This document shows, one piece after another, positions 1 to 7,814 of a DNA stretch of 64,000 bases. This DNA is from JASHVB01 sp035508435 (GTDB lineage: Bacteria > Pseudomonadota > Alphaproteobacteria > Acetobacterales > Acetobacteraceae). The notes under the pieces are model-generated. The model was not told where the DNA came from and made no database searches. It saw only the letters and a list, made by a program, of their open reading frames with translations. The stretch covers positions 1 to 64,000 of the forward strand of contig DATJNA010000164.1 of NCBI GenBank assembly GCA_035508435.1, given 5' to 3'. The translations under genes were made by a program, and so were the position numbers. The first letter of the stretch is position 1; the number at the start of each line of letters is the position of its first letter.

Positions 1-1
1 G

Positions 2-2125
2 CTGCCCCCCTTCTCGACGATGCGTGCCGAGCAATTGCCGGCCGCCACGGTGCTGCATCTGACCCCGCCGCCCGGCACGCTCATCGCCCTGTCGCGGACG
101 CCTCCCGGCTGGACCATTGCCGCGCTCAGCAAGGCGCCGCATTTGCGGCCGGTGGCGGCGCAGTTCGGCGCCACCGCCGTTTCCCTCGCGGCGCAATCGC
201 CCGGCAAGGTCGTCAGCATCACCGATCCGGATAGTGGCGGGATGCTGCTGGTCGGTACCGAGTTGCAGCCCGGCCAGGGCGTGCCGATACTGACCCGCAC
301 CCCACAATTCGACCTGCTGCCGACTGGCCAGGGCGTGGCGGTCAGCCCGCGCGCCGACTCCGTCGCGCTGCAAGCGGTGCCGGACGGGTTCGTCCTCACC
401 ACGGCACCTGCGCCCTTGGCGGTTTCGCGCCTCGATACCGATTTGCTCGGTGACGCTGACGCACTGACCCGCCGCTTCGACTTTCCCGCACTGCCAGCAG
501 AACAATTGACCGAGCAATTGGCGAAGCACATCGCCGCCGCCGCGGCGCTACCGCCGCTTGCGCGCGGACCGCAACGACGCGCGGCGGCGCTCACCATGAT
601 CAGCCTGGGCATGGACGCCGAGGCCGAAGCACTGTTGCAGGTCACCGCCGGCGACGACCCGCGCGAGGCAGAATCGGCGGATGTCGCCGGCCTTACCGGC
701 ATTGCCGCATTGCTTGCCGGCCGCCCGGCCGAGGCAGCCGGCATCGACGATCCCCGCCTGACCGGCACCGACGAAATCCTGCTGTGGCGCGCGTTGCGTG
801 TGGCCATACTGAACCCCGGCTCGCCGCAGGCCGCCGCCGCGCTGGCGGCGACGGCGCCGCTATTGCTCACCTACCCACCTGCGATCCGTGACAAGATCCT
901 GCCGCTTGCCGCGGAAACGATGGTGCAGGGAGGCGCCACCGCGGCCGCGCGGGAACTGCTGGCGCATGCCAAGGGCCTGCCCGGACTCGGTCTCGCCCAG
1001 GCGATGCTCAGCCAGGCCTCGGGCAACACCGGCGACGCCCTCGCTCGATACGATACGCTGGCCGCCAGCCGCGACGCGTTCGTCAGTGCCCGCGCGGCAC
1101 GGCGCGCCGTAGAGCTGCGGCTCGCCACCGGCAAGCTCGACAAGCGCCAGGCGGCGGAGGCGCTGGACCGCTTGCTCTACGCCTGGCGTGGCGACCGTCG
1201 CGAACTTGCGCTGCGCGAGGAGTTGGCGAAGCTGCGCGAGCAGTTGGGTGAGTGGCATCAGGCGCTGATAATGTTGCGCGAGAGCGAGACGCTGTTCCCT
1301 GACGATGCCAAGGCGATCCACGCCCAGTTGCAGCAGGCTTTCGAGGCTGGGCTACAAGGCGGCGCGGCGGACGAACTGCCACCGCTCGAATTCGTCGCGC
1401 TGGTGGACGAGAACGCCGATCTGATCCCGAACACGGGGAAAGGCACCGCGATCGAGGAGAAACTGGCCGACCGGCTGCTCGCGCTCGATTTGCCCGAGAA
1501 GGCCGGGCCGGTGCTGGATAAGTTGATGCACGCGGAGCCCGCAGGGGCGGTGCGGGCCGGTCTCGGGCTGCGCCTGGCAGCGCTGCGGCTGCGTGACGGC
1601 GATATTGACGGTGCGCTGGCGGCCATGAACGGTTCGGACGCGCCCGATCTTCCGGCGCCGATGAACTTGCAACGTACCATCCTCCGTGCCGACGCGCAGG
1701 CACGATCGGGCGACGTACCTGGCGCCATTGCTCTGCTGAGCAAACTTGATTCGGTCGCCGCAGCCGGCGAGCGTGCCACAATCCTGGAGCGGGCGAAGGA
1801 CTGGCCAGGCGCCGACCGTGCGTTGGCCGACTACGTGGCAAGGACCGTACCGGAGGCTGGCGATCTCACCGACGATGCCCGCCGGAGCCTGCTTCGCCTG
1901 GCCACGGCGGCCGCGCGTGCCGGGGACGAGACCACACTGGCGGCGCTGCGTGATCGCGACCAGGCACGCATGGGCACCGGGCCGCTGGCCGACATGTTCC
2001 GGTTGCTCACCACCGAGCCCGTGCACGGTGCGGCGGATCTGTCGCGCTCCGCCCGCGAAGTGGGGCTCGCGAAGGCTCTGCCGTCGGCGTTGCAGGCGAT
2101 GCAACCGCAGGTCCGCACACCGTAA
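2..2125 (+). CDS. Hypothetical alpha-helical repeat (TPR-like) protein, 5' end outside window
   Basis: The reading frame is open from the left edge, so the true start lies upstream; the first ATG inside the window is at position 20 and need not be the start. The first 130 or so visible residues look like beta-rich, Pro/Gly-containing sequence. From about residue 170 onward the protein is a run of amphipathic Ala/Leu/Arg-rich helices with small residues at TPR-like spacing, for example around GRPAEAAG, GDALARYDTLA and GEWHQALIML, which suggests a helical solenoid used for protein-protein contacts. No catalytic motif is visible and I do not recognise the family. It reads toward speD, 169 bases away. 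A T7 run (2131-2137) just after the stop has only a weak preceding stem, so termination there is uncertain. Confidence 0.75.
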   Translation: MPPFSTMRAEQLPAATVLHLTPPPGTLIALSRTPPGWTIAALSKAPHLRPVAAQFGATAVSLAAQSPGKVVSITDPDSGGMLLVGTELQPGQGVPILTRTPQFDLLPTGQGVAVSPRADSVALQAVPDGFVLTTAPAPLAVSRLDTDLLGDADALTRRFDFPALPAEQLTEQLAKHIAAAAALPPLARGPQRRAAALTMISLGMDAEAEALLQVTAGDDPREAESADVAGLTGIAALLAGRPAEAAGIDDPRLTGTDEILLWRALRVAILNPGSPQAAAALAATAPLLLTYPPAIRDKILPLAAETMVQGGATAAARELLAHAKGLPGLGLAQAMLSQASGNTGDALARYDTLAASRDAFVSARAARRAVELRLATGKLDKRQAAEALDRLLYAWRGDRRELALREELAKLREQLGEWHQALIMLRESETLFPDDAKAIHAQLQQAFEAGLQGGAADELPPLEFVALVDENADLIPNTGKGTAIEEKLADRLLALDLPEKAGPVLDKLMHAEPAGAVRAGLGLRLAALRLRDGDIDGALAAMNGSDAPDLPAPMNLQRTILRADAQARSGDVPGAIALLSKLDSVAAAGERATILERAKDWPGADRALADYVARTVPEAGDLTDDARRSLLRLATAAARAGDETTLAALRDRDQARMGTGPLADMFRLLTTEPVHGAADLSRSAREVGLAKALPSALQAMQPQVRTP

Positions 2126-2294
2126 GCCGATTTTTTTCTGCCGCGACTGCTGCCTTCGGACGCCGCGGGCCGATATTTTCCCTTGCACCCGGCCCCCCCT
2201 TTCCCTATCTGCCGGCATTCTGGCCCCAGGGGACGCCGCGCGGGCTGTATGCGCGCGTCCAACAGGCCGTCTGCTGGTAGGAAAGGGGAGCTCG

Positions 2295-2756
2295 ATGGAC
2301 GCTTTCAATCCATCACTCGATCCGCTGGGGATGGTCTCGGAAGTTCCGAGCAGCAACCAGGAAACGCTGGGGTCGGACGCCCAGAAGGATTATTTCGTCG
2401 AGAAGGACGGCGTGAAGTTCGCCGGCACGCATTTGCTGCTGGATTTCTGGGGTGCGCGCAACCTCACCGAGCCGGCGCGCATAGACGCGGCGTTGTGTGA
2501 GGCGGCGGAGGCGGCAAAGGCAACGATCCTGCACAGCCATTTCCATCATTTCGGCCCGGACGGCGGCGTGAGCGGCGTGCTGGTGCTGGCGGAAAGTCAC
2601 ATCTCCATCCACACCTGGCCGGAGCGGGACTTCGCCGCAATCGACATTTTCATGTGTGGCGCGTGCAACCCCTACCAGTCGCTGCCGGTGCTGAAGGCGG
2701 CATTCCAACCGGGTTCCGTGCTGCTATCGGAACAACGGCGCGGGCTGATCGCCTGA
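2295..2756 (+). CDS. speD: S-adenosylmethionine decarboxylase proenzyme (SpeD, prokaryotic class)
   Basis: A 153-aa protein. It decarboxylates S-adenosylmethionine to give the aminopropyl donor for spermidine synthesis in the cytosol. The diagnostic self-cleavage segment AESHISIHTWPE is present; by family knowledge Ser101 becomes the pyruvoyl cofactor after cleavage at the Glu-Ser bond. The conserved HFHHFGPDGGVSG segment and the catalytic Cys region (FMCGACNP) follow the expected order. The ATG at 2295 is chosen because a strong purine-rich ribosome site (AGGAAAGGGGAG, 2279-2290) sits just upstream; an in-frame ATG at 2331 would trim an N-terminal extension of about 12 residues. The frame is open further upstream, but nothing conserved is seen there. 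speE follows after 100 bases, giving a normal speD-speE pair. Confidence 0.95.
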   Translation: MDAFNPSLDPLGMVSEVPSSNQETLGSDAQKDYFVEKDGVKFAGTHLLLDFWGARNLTEPARIDAALCEAAEAAKATILHSHFHHFGPDGGVSGVLVLAESHISIHTWPERDFAAIDIFMCGACNPYQSLPVLKAAFQPGSVLLSEQRRGLIA

Positions 2757-2812
2757 CGAGGGCAAGCTCTCCTGCGCCACGGCGCGGGCGCGACCGACAT
2801 CTCCCACATCGA

Positions 2813-2835
2813 CCTCTCCCAAGGCACGGGAGAGG
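2813..2835 (+). promoter_or_regulatory. Hairpin between speD and speE (possible attenuator or weak terminator)
   Basis: A perfect 8-bp stem (CCTCTCCC, 2813-2820, with GGGAGAGG, 2828-2835) encloses a 7-base loop and is followed by CTTTCTT. It ends 21 bases before the speE start codon, so it could pause transcription, partly terminate, or stabilise the upstream mRNA. The pyrimidine tract is short, so full termination is doubtful. Confidence 0.45.
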
Positions 2836-2856
2836 CTTTCTTGTGCAGGGTGCATT

Positions 2857-3717
2857 ATGACCACCGATAGCTGGATCAACGAGACGCTCTACCCGGACTG
2901 GGGTCAGCGCTTCCGCGTGAAGCGCGAGCTGGCGCGCGTGCAGAGCGACTTCCAGGACATCGTCATTTTCGAAAGCTACACGCACGGCCGCGTCATGGTG
3001 CTCGACGGGGTGATCCAGATCACCGAGGCGGACGAGTTCGTTTACCAGGAAATGCTGGCGCACGTGCCGCTGCTGGCACATGGCGCGGCGGACAATGTGC
3101 TGATCATCGGCGCCGGCGACGGCGGCGTGCTGCGCCGCGTGCTGCAGCACAACACCGTGCGCCGCGCGGTGATGTGCGAGATCGATGGCGAGGTGATTCG
3201 CCTCTCCAGGCAGTTCCTGCCCGACATCGCCGGAAACGCCTGGGACGATCCTCGCGCCGCAGTGATCGTGGGCGACGGCATCGATTATGTGAAGCGCGCG
3301 CCCGATGCGTCGTTCGACGCCATCATAGTCGATTCGACGGATCCGATCGGCGTGGGCGAAGTATTGTTCACCGACGCGTTCTACCAGAATTGCTCCCGCA
3401 TTCTGACCCCGCGCGGTCTGGTGGTGAATCAGTGCGGCGTGCCGTTCTTGCAGGCGGACGAGCTGCGCGAGACCAGTGGGCGACGAGCGAAGTTCTTCCC
3501 GCATGTCACGGCATATGTAGCCGCCGTGCCGACCTATGTGGGCGGGTTCATGACGCTGGGATGGGCGGCGAAGGATGCATCGCTGGCGCGCGGCGGCGTC
3601 GAAGCCATCCGCGCGCGTGCGGAGGCCGCGGGCATCCTGGGACACACGAAGTATTGGACACCGGAGATCCACGTCGCGGCGTTCCACCTGCCGCCCTATA
3701 TTTCGCGGCATTTGTAA
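2857..3717 (+). CDS. speE: Spermidine synthase
   Basis: A 286-aa polyamine aminopropyltransferase that moves the aminopropyl group of decarboxylated SAM to putrescine. It has the small N-terminal beta domain followed by the Rossmann fold. The nucleotide-binding loop IIGAGDGG (about residues 86-93), the acidic strand end MCEID, and the catalytic DSTDPIG segment are all present, and so is the substrate-gate region ending in HTKYWTPEIH. The length is normal for the family. Its partner SpeD lies directly upstream on the same strand, so the two enzymes make one pathway step pair. The 3' side is a short repeat array, and the next gene is convergent. Confidence 0.96.
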   Translation: MTTDSWINETLYPDWGQRFRVKRELARVQSDFQDIVIFESYTHGRVMVLDGVIQITEADEFVYQEMLAHVPLLAHGAADNVLIIGAGDGGVLRRVLQHNTVRRAVMCEIDGEVIRLSRQFLPDIAGNAWDDPRAAVIVGDGIDYVKRAPDASFDAIIVDSTDPIGVGEVLFTDAFYQNCSRILTPRGLVVNQCGVPFLQADELRETSGRRAKFFPHVTAYVAAVPTYVGGFMTLGWAAKDASLARGGVEAIRARAEAAGILGHTKYWTPEIHVAAFHLPPYISRHL

Positions 3718-3722
3718 TGCCA

Positions 3723-3826
3723 CGCTGTGGTCCGCGCGGGTAATATCGCGCTGTGGTCCGCACAATTAACACCGTGCAGTGATATTCGCGCGTGTCACCG
3801 CGCCGTGGTCCGCGCGCGGGCGCTGC
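3723..3826. repeat. Degenerate 26-bp tandem repeat, four units
   Basis: Units begin at 3723, 3749, 3775 and 3801. Units 1, 2 and 4 begin with CGCYGTGGTCCGC; unit 3 is diverged but matches unit 2 at about 15 of 26 positions and keeps the CACCG end. The array fills the gap between the convergent speE and dihydroorotase genes. No intrinsic terminator with a T-run is visible there. Confidence 0.6.
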
Positions 3827-3894
3827 AGTCGTGGCACCGATCCTTGGATTCCAGGCCGCGCGGCCATGTCGGTGTTGCTCCGTCGCCGCGCCGC

Positions 3895-5235
3895 TCACTC
3901 GGGCCGACCAGTGTCGATGAACCGCACCAGCTTGCCGATCGGTGCCCCTAGCACCTCGTCCTCTCGCATCACGGCCCGGCCGCGCACGATCGTCGCCACC
4001 GGCCAACCGACGATGTCCATCCCCGCGAATGGTGTCCAGCCACAGGGTGAGACGATCCAGGTCTCCTCGATCCGCCGCTGCTTCTTCATATCAACCAGCG
4101 TGAAGTCGGCATCGTAGCCAGCGGCCAGACGCCCCTTGCCCAGCACGCCATAGACTCGCGCCGGACCGGCGCACATCAGGTCCACCATCCGGCCCAAGGA
4201 CAGGCGGCCGGCGTTCACGTGGTTCAGCATGACCGGCACGATGGTCTGCACGCCGGTCAGGCCAGCGGGACAGTCCGGCCAAGGCAGCAATTTCTTCTCC
4301 CGCGAATGCGGGGCATGATCGGAACCGACGGTATCGACGGTGCCATCATTGATCGCGCGCCAGCATGCCTCGCGCACGTCAGGCCCGCGAATCGGCGGGT
4401 TCATCACGCCGAAGCCTTCCAGCCGGTCATAACAGTCCGGGGCAACCTGGGTCAGGTGATTCAGCAGCACCTCGCAGGTCGCGATGTCGCGGAAACCCTG
4501 CAGATACGCCAGCTCTTCCGCGGTCGAGACATGCAGGATGTGCGCCGGCCGTCCGGTGGCGCGCGCCAACGCCATCAGCCGCCGCGTGCCGAGAAACGCG
4601 CATTCCACGTCGCGCCATTCCATGTGCCGGCGATGCGGATCGCCGCGTTGGAACATACGCTTGCGGTCCTGCAGCCGGTACTCGTCCTCGGAATGATAGG
4701 CGATGCGCCGGCGGCCGGAGCGCATGACGCGTTCGAGATGCTCGTCGTCCTCCACCAGCAGGTCGCCGGTCGAGCTGCCCGCAAAGATTTTGATCCCGCA
4801 TACGCCGCGGCCAAGTTCGAGCTTCTCCAGTTCGGGGATGTTCTGCTTGGTGCCGCCCACATAGAGGCCGATGTCGCACCAGGATTCCCGTTCCACGTAG
4901 TCCTGCTTCCAGGCGAGCCGGCCGGCGTCCGTGATGGCAGGCGCGGTGTTCGGCATGTCGAACACGGCGGCCAGCCCGCCCAGCACTGCGGCGCGCGTGC
5001 CGGTGGGAATGCTCTCCACTGCCGTGTCGCCCGGATCGCGCAGATGGACATGGGGGTCGATCAGCCCGGGCAGCACATGCAGGCCCGTGGCGTCGACCGT
5101 CTGGTCGGCGGTCGCAGCGCCGGCAACGCCCAGCGCCGCGATCCGGCCGTGGCGGACACCGACGTCGGTCTCCTCCACCCCCCACGGCAGCACGCAGGTG
5201 CCATTGCGGATCAGCAGGTCGAAATGTTCGGGCAT
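3895..5235 (-). CDS. pyrC: Dihydroorotase, class I (multifunctional-complex type)
   Basis: A 446-aa amidohydrolase that cyclises N-carbamoyl-L-aspartate to dihydroorotate in pyrimidine synthesis. Seen in order: the metal-binding DPHVHLRDPG motif (about residues 60-69), the DMPNT loop, the GIKIF segment that by family knowledge carries the carboxylated metal-bridging lysine, HSEDE and HILHVST histidines, and the C-terminal GSDHAPH metal motif. A short beta domain flanks both ends (MPEHFDLLIRNGTCV; TIVRGRAV). The ATG at 5235 gives a conventional start. Related amidohydrolases (allantoinase, hydantoinase) share the fold, but the DHVHLRDPG and MPNTxP pattern favours dihydroorotase. It is convergent with speE and divergent from the small gene at 5434. 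Confidence 0.88.
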   Translation of the reverse strand: MPEHFDLLIRNGTCVLPWGVEETDVGVRHGRIAALGVAGAATADQTVDATGLHVLPGLIDPHVHLRDPGDTAVESIPTGTRAAVLGGLAAVFDMPNTAPAITDAGRLAWKQDYVERESWCDIGLYVGGTKQNIPELEKLELGRGVCGIKIFAGSSTGDLLVEDDEHLERVMRSGRRRIAYHSEDEYRLQDRKRMFQRGDPHRRHMEWRDVECAFLGTRRLMALARATGRPAHILHVSTAEELAYLQGFRDIATCEVLLNHLTQVAPDCYDRLEGFGVMNPPIRGPDVREACWRAINDGTVDTVGSDHAPHSREKKLLPWPDCPAGLTGVQTIVPVMLNHVNAGRLSLGRMVDLMCAGPARVYGVLGKGRLAAGYDADFTLVDMKKQRRIEETWIVSPCGWTPFAGMDIVGWPVATIVRGRAVMREDEVLGAPIGKLVRFIDTGRPE

Positions 5236-5433
5236 GTCGCACCATCCTTCTGCGGCGTCAGGTTCGTCCGGTCGCCGGGCGGGTCAAGCGCGCGGCAAGG
5301 CCGCCAAATGCGCCCAGAATCGCTGACGCGTTAACCTGATGCTAGCTTCTTCCATGCATTCCTGCATCCCGTGAGTGCCGGGGCGCGTTGCCCACGGTCC
5401 GAACCCGCTGCTGACCATGAGCCGAGGCGCGCG

Positions 5434-5772
5434 ATGCAGAAGCCGACACACGGCCCGATATGGCGGGCCCTCAACTGGGTCATGGTGCCGTTGCTCTATC
5501 CGGAATACCGCCGGCTGGTCACGCGCAGCTTCGTACTGTCGCTACGCCTGGAATTGCTCTGCGCGGCGTTCTCGCTGATTTCGCCGTTCGCCACCCCAGG
5601 CCTGCTGCTGCTGATGCGGCAGAGGTTCGATAATCTGCGGGCCGATGTTGCCGAATTCGGCCGCCTTGTGCGCGCTCGTCGCGCCGCAATACCGGAGCAA
5701 TGCACCGCCGCTACAACGGCTGTCGCAGGTGCCGCCAGTCCCTGCGGCGAATTCCAGAACCCCTGGGTCTGA
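5434..5772 (+). CDS. Small hypothetical protein with a hydrophobic segment
   Basis: A 112-aa reading frame starting at MQKPTHGP. Residues about 15-55 alternate short hydrophobic stretches (NWVMVPLLYP, SFVLSLRLELLCAAFSLISPF, GLLLLM) that could form one or two membrane segments. Arg-rich amphipathic sequence follows, and the tail is Ala/Thr/Cys-rich and less convincing. An upstream in-frame ATG at 5371 exists, but its extra 21 residues look non-native. I do not recognise a family. It is transcribed divergently from the dihydroorotase gene. It could be a membrane-associated small protein or a degenerate frame, so confidence is moderate. Confidence 0.45.
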   Translation: MQKPTHGPIWRALNWVMVPLLYPEYRRLVTRSFVLSLRLELLCAAFSLISPFATPGLLLLMRQRFDNLRADVAEFGRLVRARRAAIPEQCTAATTAVAGAASPCGEFQNPWV

Positions 5773-5874
5773 CCGCGCTGATCCGGCGGCGGGCACGGTG
5801 CCCCCACACTATGATGCTCGCGTTGACGATGCTGTGGCGGCTTCAGGTTTTTTGTGCCCCTCGTGGGACAAGCC

Positions 5875-5903
5875 TTGACAACCGCCCTCGTGAGGCACAA
5901 CAT
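5875..5903 (+). promoter_or_regulatory. Candidate sigma-70-type promoter upstream of the hairpin-rich region
   Basis: TTGACA at 5875-5880 is a perfect -35 box. A weak -10 (CAACAT, 5898-5903) follows at 17-base spacing. It would start transcription about 5910, immediately before the structured segment. The -10 match is poor, so this rests mainly on the -35 box and position. Confidence 0.35.
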
Positions 5904-5904
5904 T

Positions 5905-6104
5905 AAACTGTCATCAACAGAAAGGAGGGTGCATCAACAGCATGACTCCACCTGGGACGCGTGGGGTTGTCGGCCCGCTTGGCACCGACAGCGAAACCCT
6001 TAAGTCCAAGACATAGCCGGGCGATATCAAGCCCGAGCGCGAAGCATGACTTCGCAAACCGACCCCCGCTGAAACGCGACAATGCGTGCGGGGGTCTTTG
6101 CTTT
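5905..6104 (+). ncRNA. Candidate structured RNA or leader ending in a terminator hairpin
   Basis: No convincing protein gene covers 5773-6233. Within it, several hairpins follow one another. GGGTT-GTCGG pairs with CCGAC and, across a bulge, AACCC around 5963-6000. CGGGC/GCCCG lies at 6018-6035 and GCGAAG/CTTCGC at 6039-6055 (both perfect), and a 9-bp terminator-like stem at 6061-6096 is followed by TTTGCTTTT. The segment begins with an AAAGGAGG motif (5921-5928) flanked by two copies of CATCAACAG (5912-5920, 5932-5940). It could be a stand-alone small RNA or a leader or attenuator for the ABC operon starting at 6234. It does not resemble SRP RNA, RNase P RNA, tmRNA or 6S RNA as I know them. 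Confidence 0.4.
6061..6104 (+). terminator. Rho-independent-like terminator
   Basis: Perfect 9-bp stem GACCCCCGC (6061-6069) with GCGGGGGTC (6088-6096), an 18-base loop, then TTTGCTTTT. It lies 130 bases before the ATG of the substrate-binding protein gene. It either ends an upstream small RNA or acts as a conditional terminator for the transport operon. Confidence 0.6.
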
Positions 6105-6233
6105 TCTGGCGCCTCGTTTTGCCGACAAAGAGCCGACGGGTGTCCCACCAACGCGGGTTGCCCAGGCGTTGCTCGCGCCTTACGGTCGGCTTCCGGAAGG
6201 ACTCGACGCGAAGTCCCAACGGGAGGGTTTCCG

Positions 6234-7430
6234 ATGATGAGACTGTGGAGATTTGCGGCGACCGCCGTCCTTCTGGCCGCCGTCGCGCCCGTTGGCGACG
6301 CTCTCGCCCAGACCGTCAAGCTCGGCATTATCGATAGCTATTCCGGCCCGATGGCCGGCGTCGGAGAGCAACTCGACCGCGGCATCCGGCTCTACATGCA
6401 GGAGCATGAGAAGGACCTGCCGAAGGGCGTCAAGCTGGAGATCATTCGCCGCGATGATACCGGTCCCAACCCCGCGGTCGCCAAGCGCCTGGCGACCGAG
6501 TTGATCACCCGTGACCATGTGCAGCTTCTCGGCGGCGCGATTTTTACGCCGAATGCCCTGGCGATCGCCCCACTGGCGACCGAAGCCAAGGTGCCGTTCA
6601 TCATCATGAATGCCGGCACGTCGATGATCACCACCAAGTCGCCGTATATCGCCCGTGTGTCGTTCACGCTGTGGCAGTCGAGCTATCCGCTGGCGGAATG
6701 GGCGGCAAAGCACGGTATCAAGACGGTGTATTCGGTGGTCTCCGACTACGGTCCCGGCATCGATGCCGAGCAAGCCTTCACCAAGGGCTTCACCGACAAT
6801 GGCGGGCAAATGCTCGGCACGGTGCGCGTGCCGTTGGAGAATCCGGATTTCGTGCCGTTCCTGCAACGCGCCAAGGATGCGAAACCCAATGCCGTGTTCT
6901 CCTTCGTGCCGGCCGGCAAACAGGCCACGGCGCTGATGAAGGCGTTCGGCGATCTCGGACTGGGTGCCGCCGGCATCCGGCTGATCGGAACAGGTGATAT
7001 TACCACTGACGAGGAATTGCAGAATATGGGAGACGTGGCGCTGGGAGTGACGACGATGTTCCATTATTCCGCGGCCGGGCAGCGGCCGGCGAACGTTGCG
7101 TTCGTGACAGCCTACAAGGCAATGTTCGGCCAGAACCAGGAGCCGAGCTTCGAAGTGGTCGGGGCCTATGACGGCATGGCGGCGATTTTCCACGTCATCG
7201 ACGCGCAGCAGGGCAACATCGACCCCGACAAGACGATGGAACTGCTGAAAGGCTGGAGAGACGACGCCAGCCCGCGCGGGCCGATCTATATCGATCCGCA
7301 GACGCGCGACATCGTGCAGAACGAGTACCTGAGGCGCGTGGAAAAGGTGAATGGGCAGCTTGAAAACGTCGAGCTTGAGACCATTCCGATGGTGAAGGAT
7401 CCGTGGAAGGTGCTGAACCATCAGAATTAG
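6234..7430 (+). CDS. ABC transporter periplasmic substrate-binding protein, Leu/Ile/Val-type
   Basis: A 398-aa exported receptor of the Peripla_BP_6 (LivJ/LivK) type. A clear signal peptide covers residues 1-26 (positive MMRLWRF, hydrophobic core, ALAQ cleavage region). The mature protein opens with VKLGIIDSYSGPMAGVGEQLDRGI, typical of the type I binding-protein fold, and continues with VLGGAIFTPNA-like hinge regions and IKTVYSVVSDYGPGIDA. Start choice: ATG at 6234 (a second ATG follows directly) with GGGAGGG at 6221-6227. The open frame upstream to 5961 crosses the hairpin region and is not coding-like. livH, livM, livG and livF follow on the same strand, so this is the capture component. 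The ligand could be a branched-chain amino acid, amide, urea or an aromatic acid; the sequence alone does not decide. Confidence 0.9.
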   Translation: MMRLWRFAATAVLLAAVAPVGDALAQTVKLGIIDSYSGPMAGVGEQLDRGIRLYMQEHEKDLPKGVKLEIIRRDDTGPNPAVAKRLATELITRDHVQLLGGAIFTPNALAIAPLATEAKVPFIIMNAGTSMITTKSPYIARVSFTLWQSSYPLAEWAAKHGIKTVYSVVSDYGPGIDAEQAFTKGFTDNGGQMLGTVRVPLENPDFVPFLQRAKDAKPNAVFSFVPAGKQATALMKAFGDLGLGAAGIRLIGTGDITTDEELQNMGDVALGVTTMFHYSAAGQRPANVAFVTAYKAMFGQNQEPSFEVVGAYDGMAAIFHVIDAQQGNIDPDKTMELLKGWRDDASPRGPIYIDPQTRDIVQNEYLRRVEKVNGQLENVELETIPMVKDPWKVLNHQN

Positions 7431-7530
7431 CACCGGCGTCGGCGGTACAGTGTTCCCGTTCCGTCAACGCGCGTTGTCGATCGGACGGAGCGGCCGACCC
7501 ACCGCTTGCGAGAGTGCGGCGCGGCACACC

Positions 7531-7710
7531 CATCCCGTCGCGGCTCAGCCGCGCCTCGATCCCGTCGCGGCCCCGCCGCGCCTCGATCCCGTCGCGGCCC
7601 AGCCGCGCCTCTATCCTGTCATGGCCCCGCCGCGCCTCTACTCCGTCATGGCCGCGCGACGCCTCTATCCCGCCGTGGCGCCGCTGTGTCTCAATCGCGT
7701 CACGGCCGGG
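7531..7710. repeat. 27-bp tandem repeat, about 6.7 copies, inside the liv-type operon
   Basis: Units begin at 7549, 7576, 7603, 7630, 7657 and 7684, with a partial unit from 7531. The consensus begins CCGCGCCTCGATCCCGTCG and ends GCGGCCCAG; divergence increases toward the right. The array occupies the 384-base gap (7431-7814) between the binding-protein gene and livH. The period is a multiple of three and the livH frame stays open through it, so it could encode a nine-residue GPAAPRSRR-like repeat if translation began near 7506, but no ribosome site supports that. Nothing else is recognised in the gap. Confidence 0.9.
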
Positions 7711-7814
7711 CTCGTCGCGTGCAGCTTCGCACGACCGAGCGGGTCGCGATTGCCGCGTCCCTGCGTAGATGGCCGGGACAGGCCCGGCCGTCACGGCTTG
7801 CCCGGGCAGGCGTG

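Noticed and set aside
2126..2294. T-run after the first gene as an intrinsic terminator
   Set aside because: Only a weak short stem precedes the T7 run, so it was not listed as a terminator.
5929..6004. 24-codon leader peptide frames (GTG 5929, ATG 5942)
   Set aside because: The GTG overlaps the SD-like sequence and the ATG is too far from it; neither has runs of regulatory codons for Leu, Ile or Val.
5961..6233. N-terminal extension of the substrate-binding protein
   Set aside because: It would cross the terminator-like hairpin and lacks coding character; the signal peptide begins at 6234.
7531..7710. Repeat array considered as CRISPR
   Set aside because: Units are directly adjacent with no unique spacers and show progressive divergence; no cas genes nearby.
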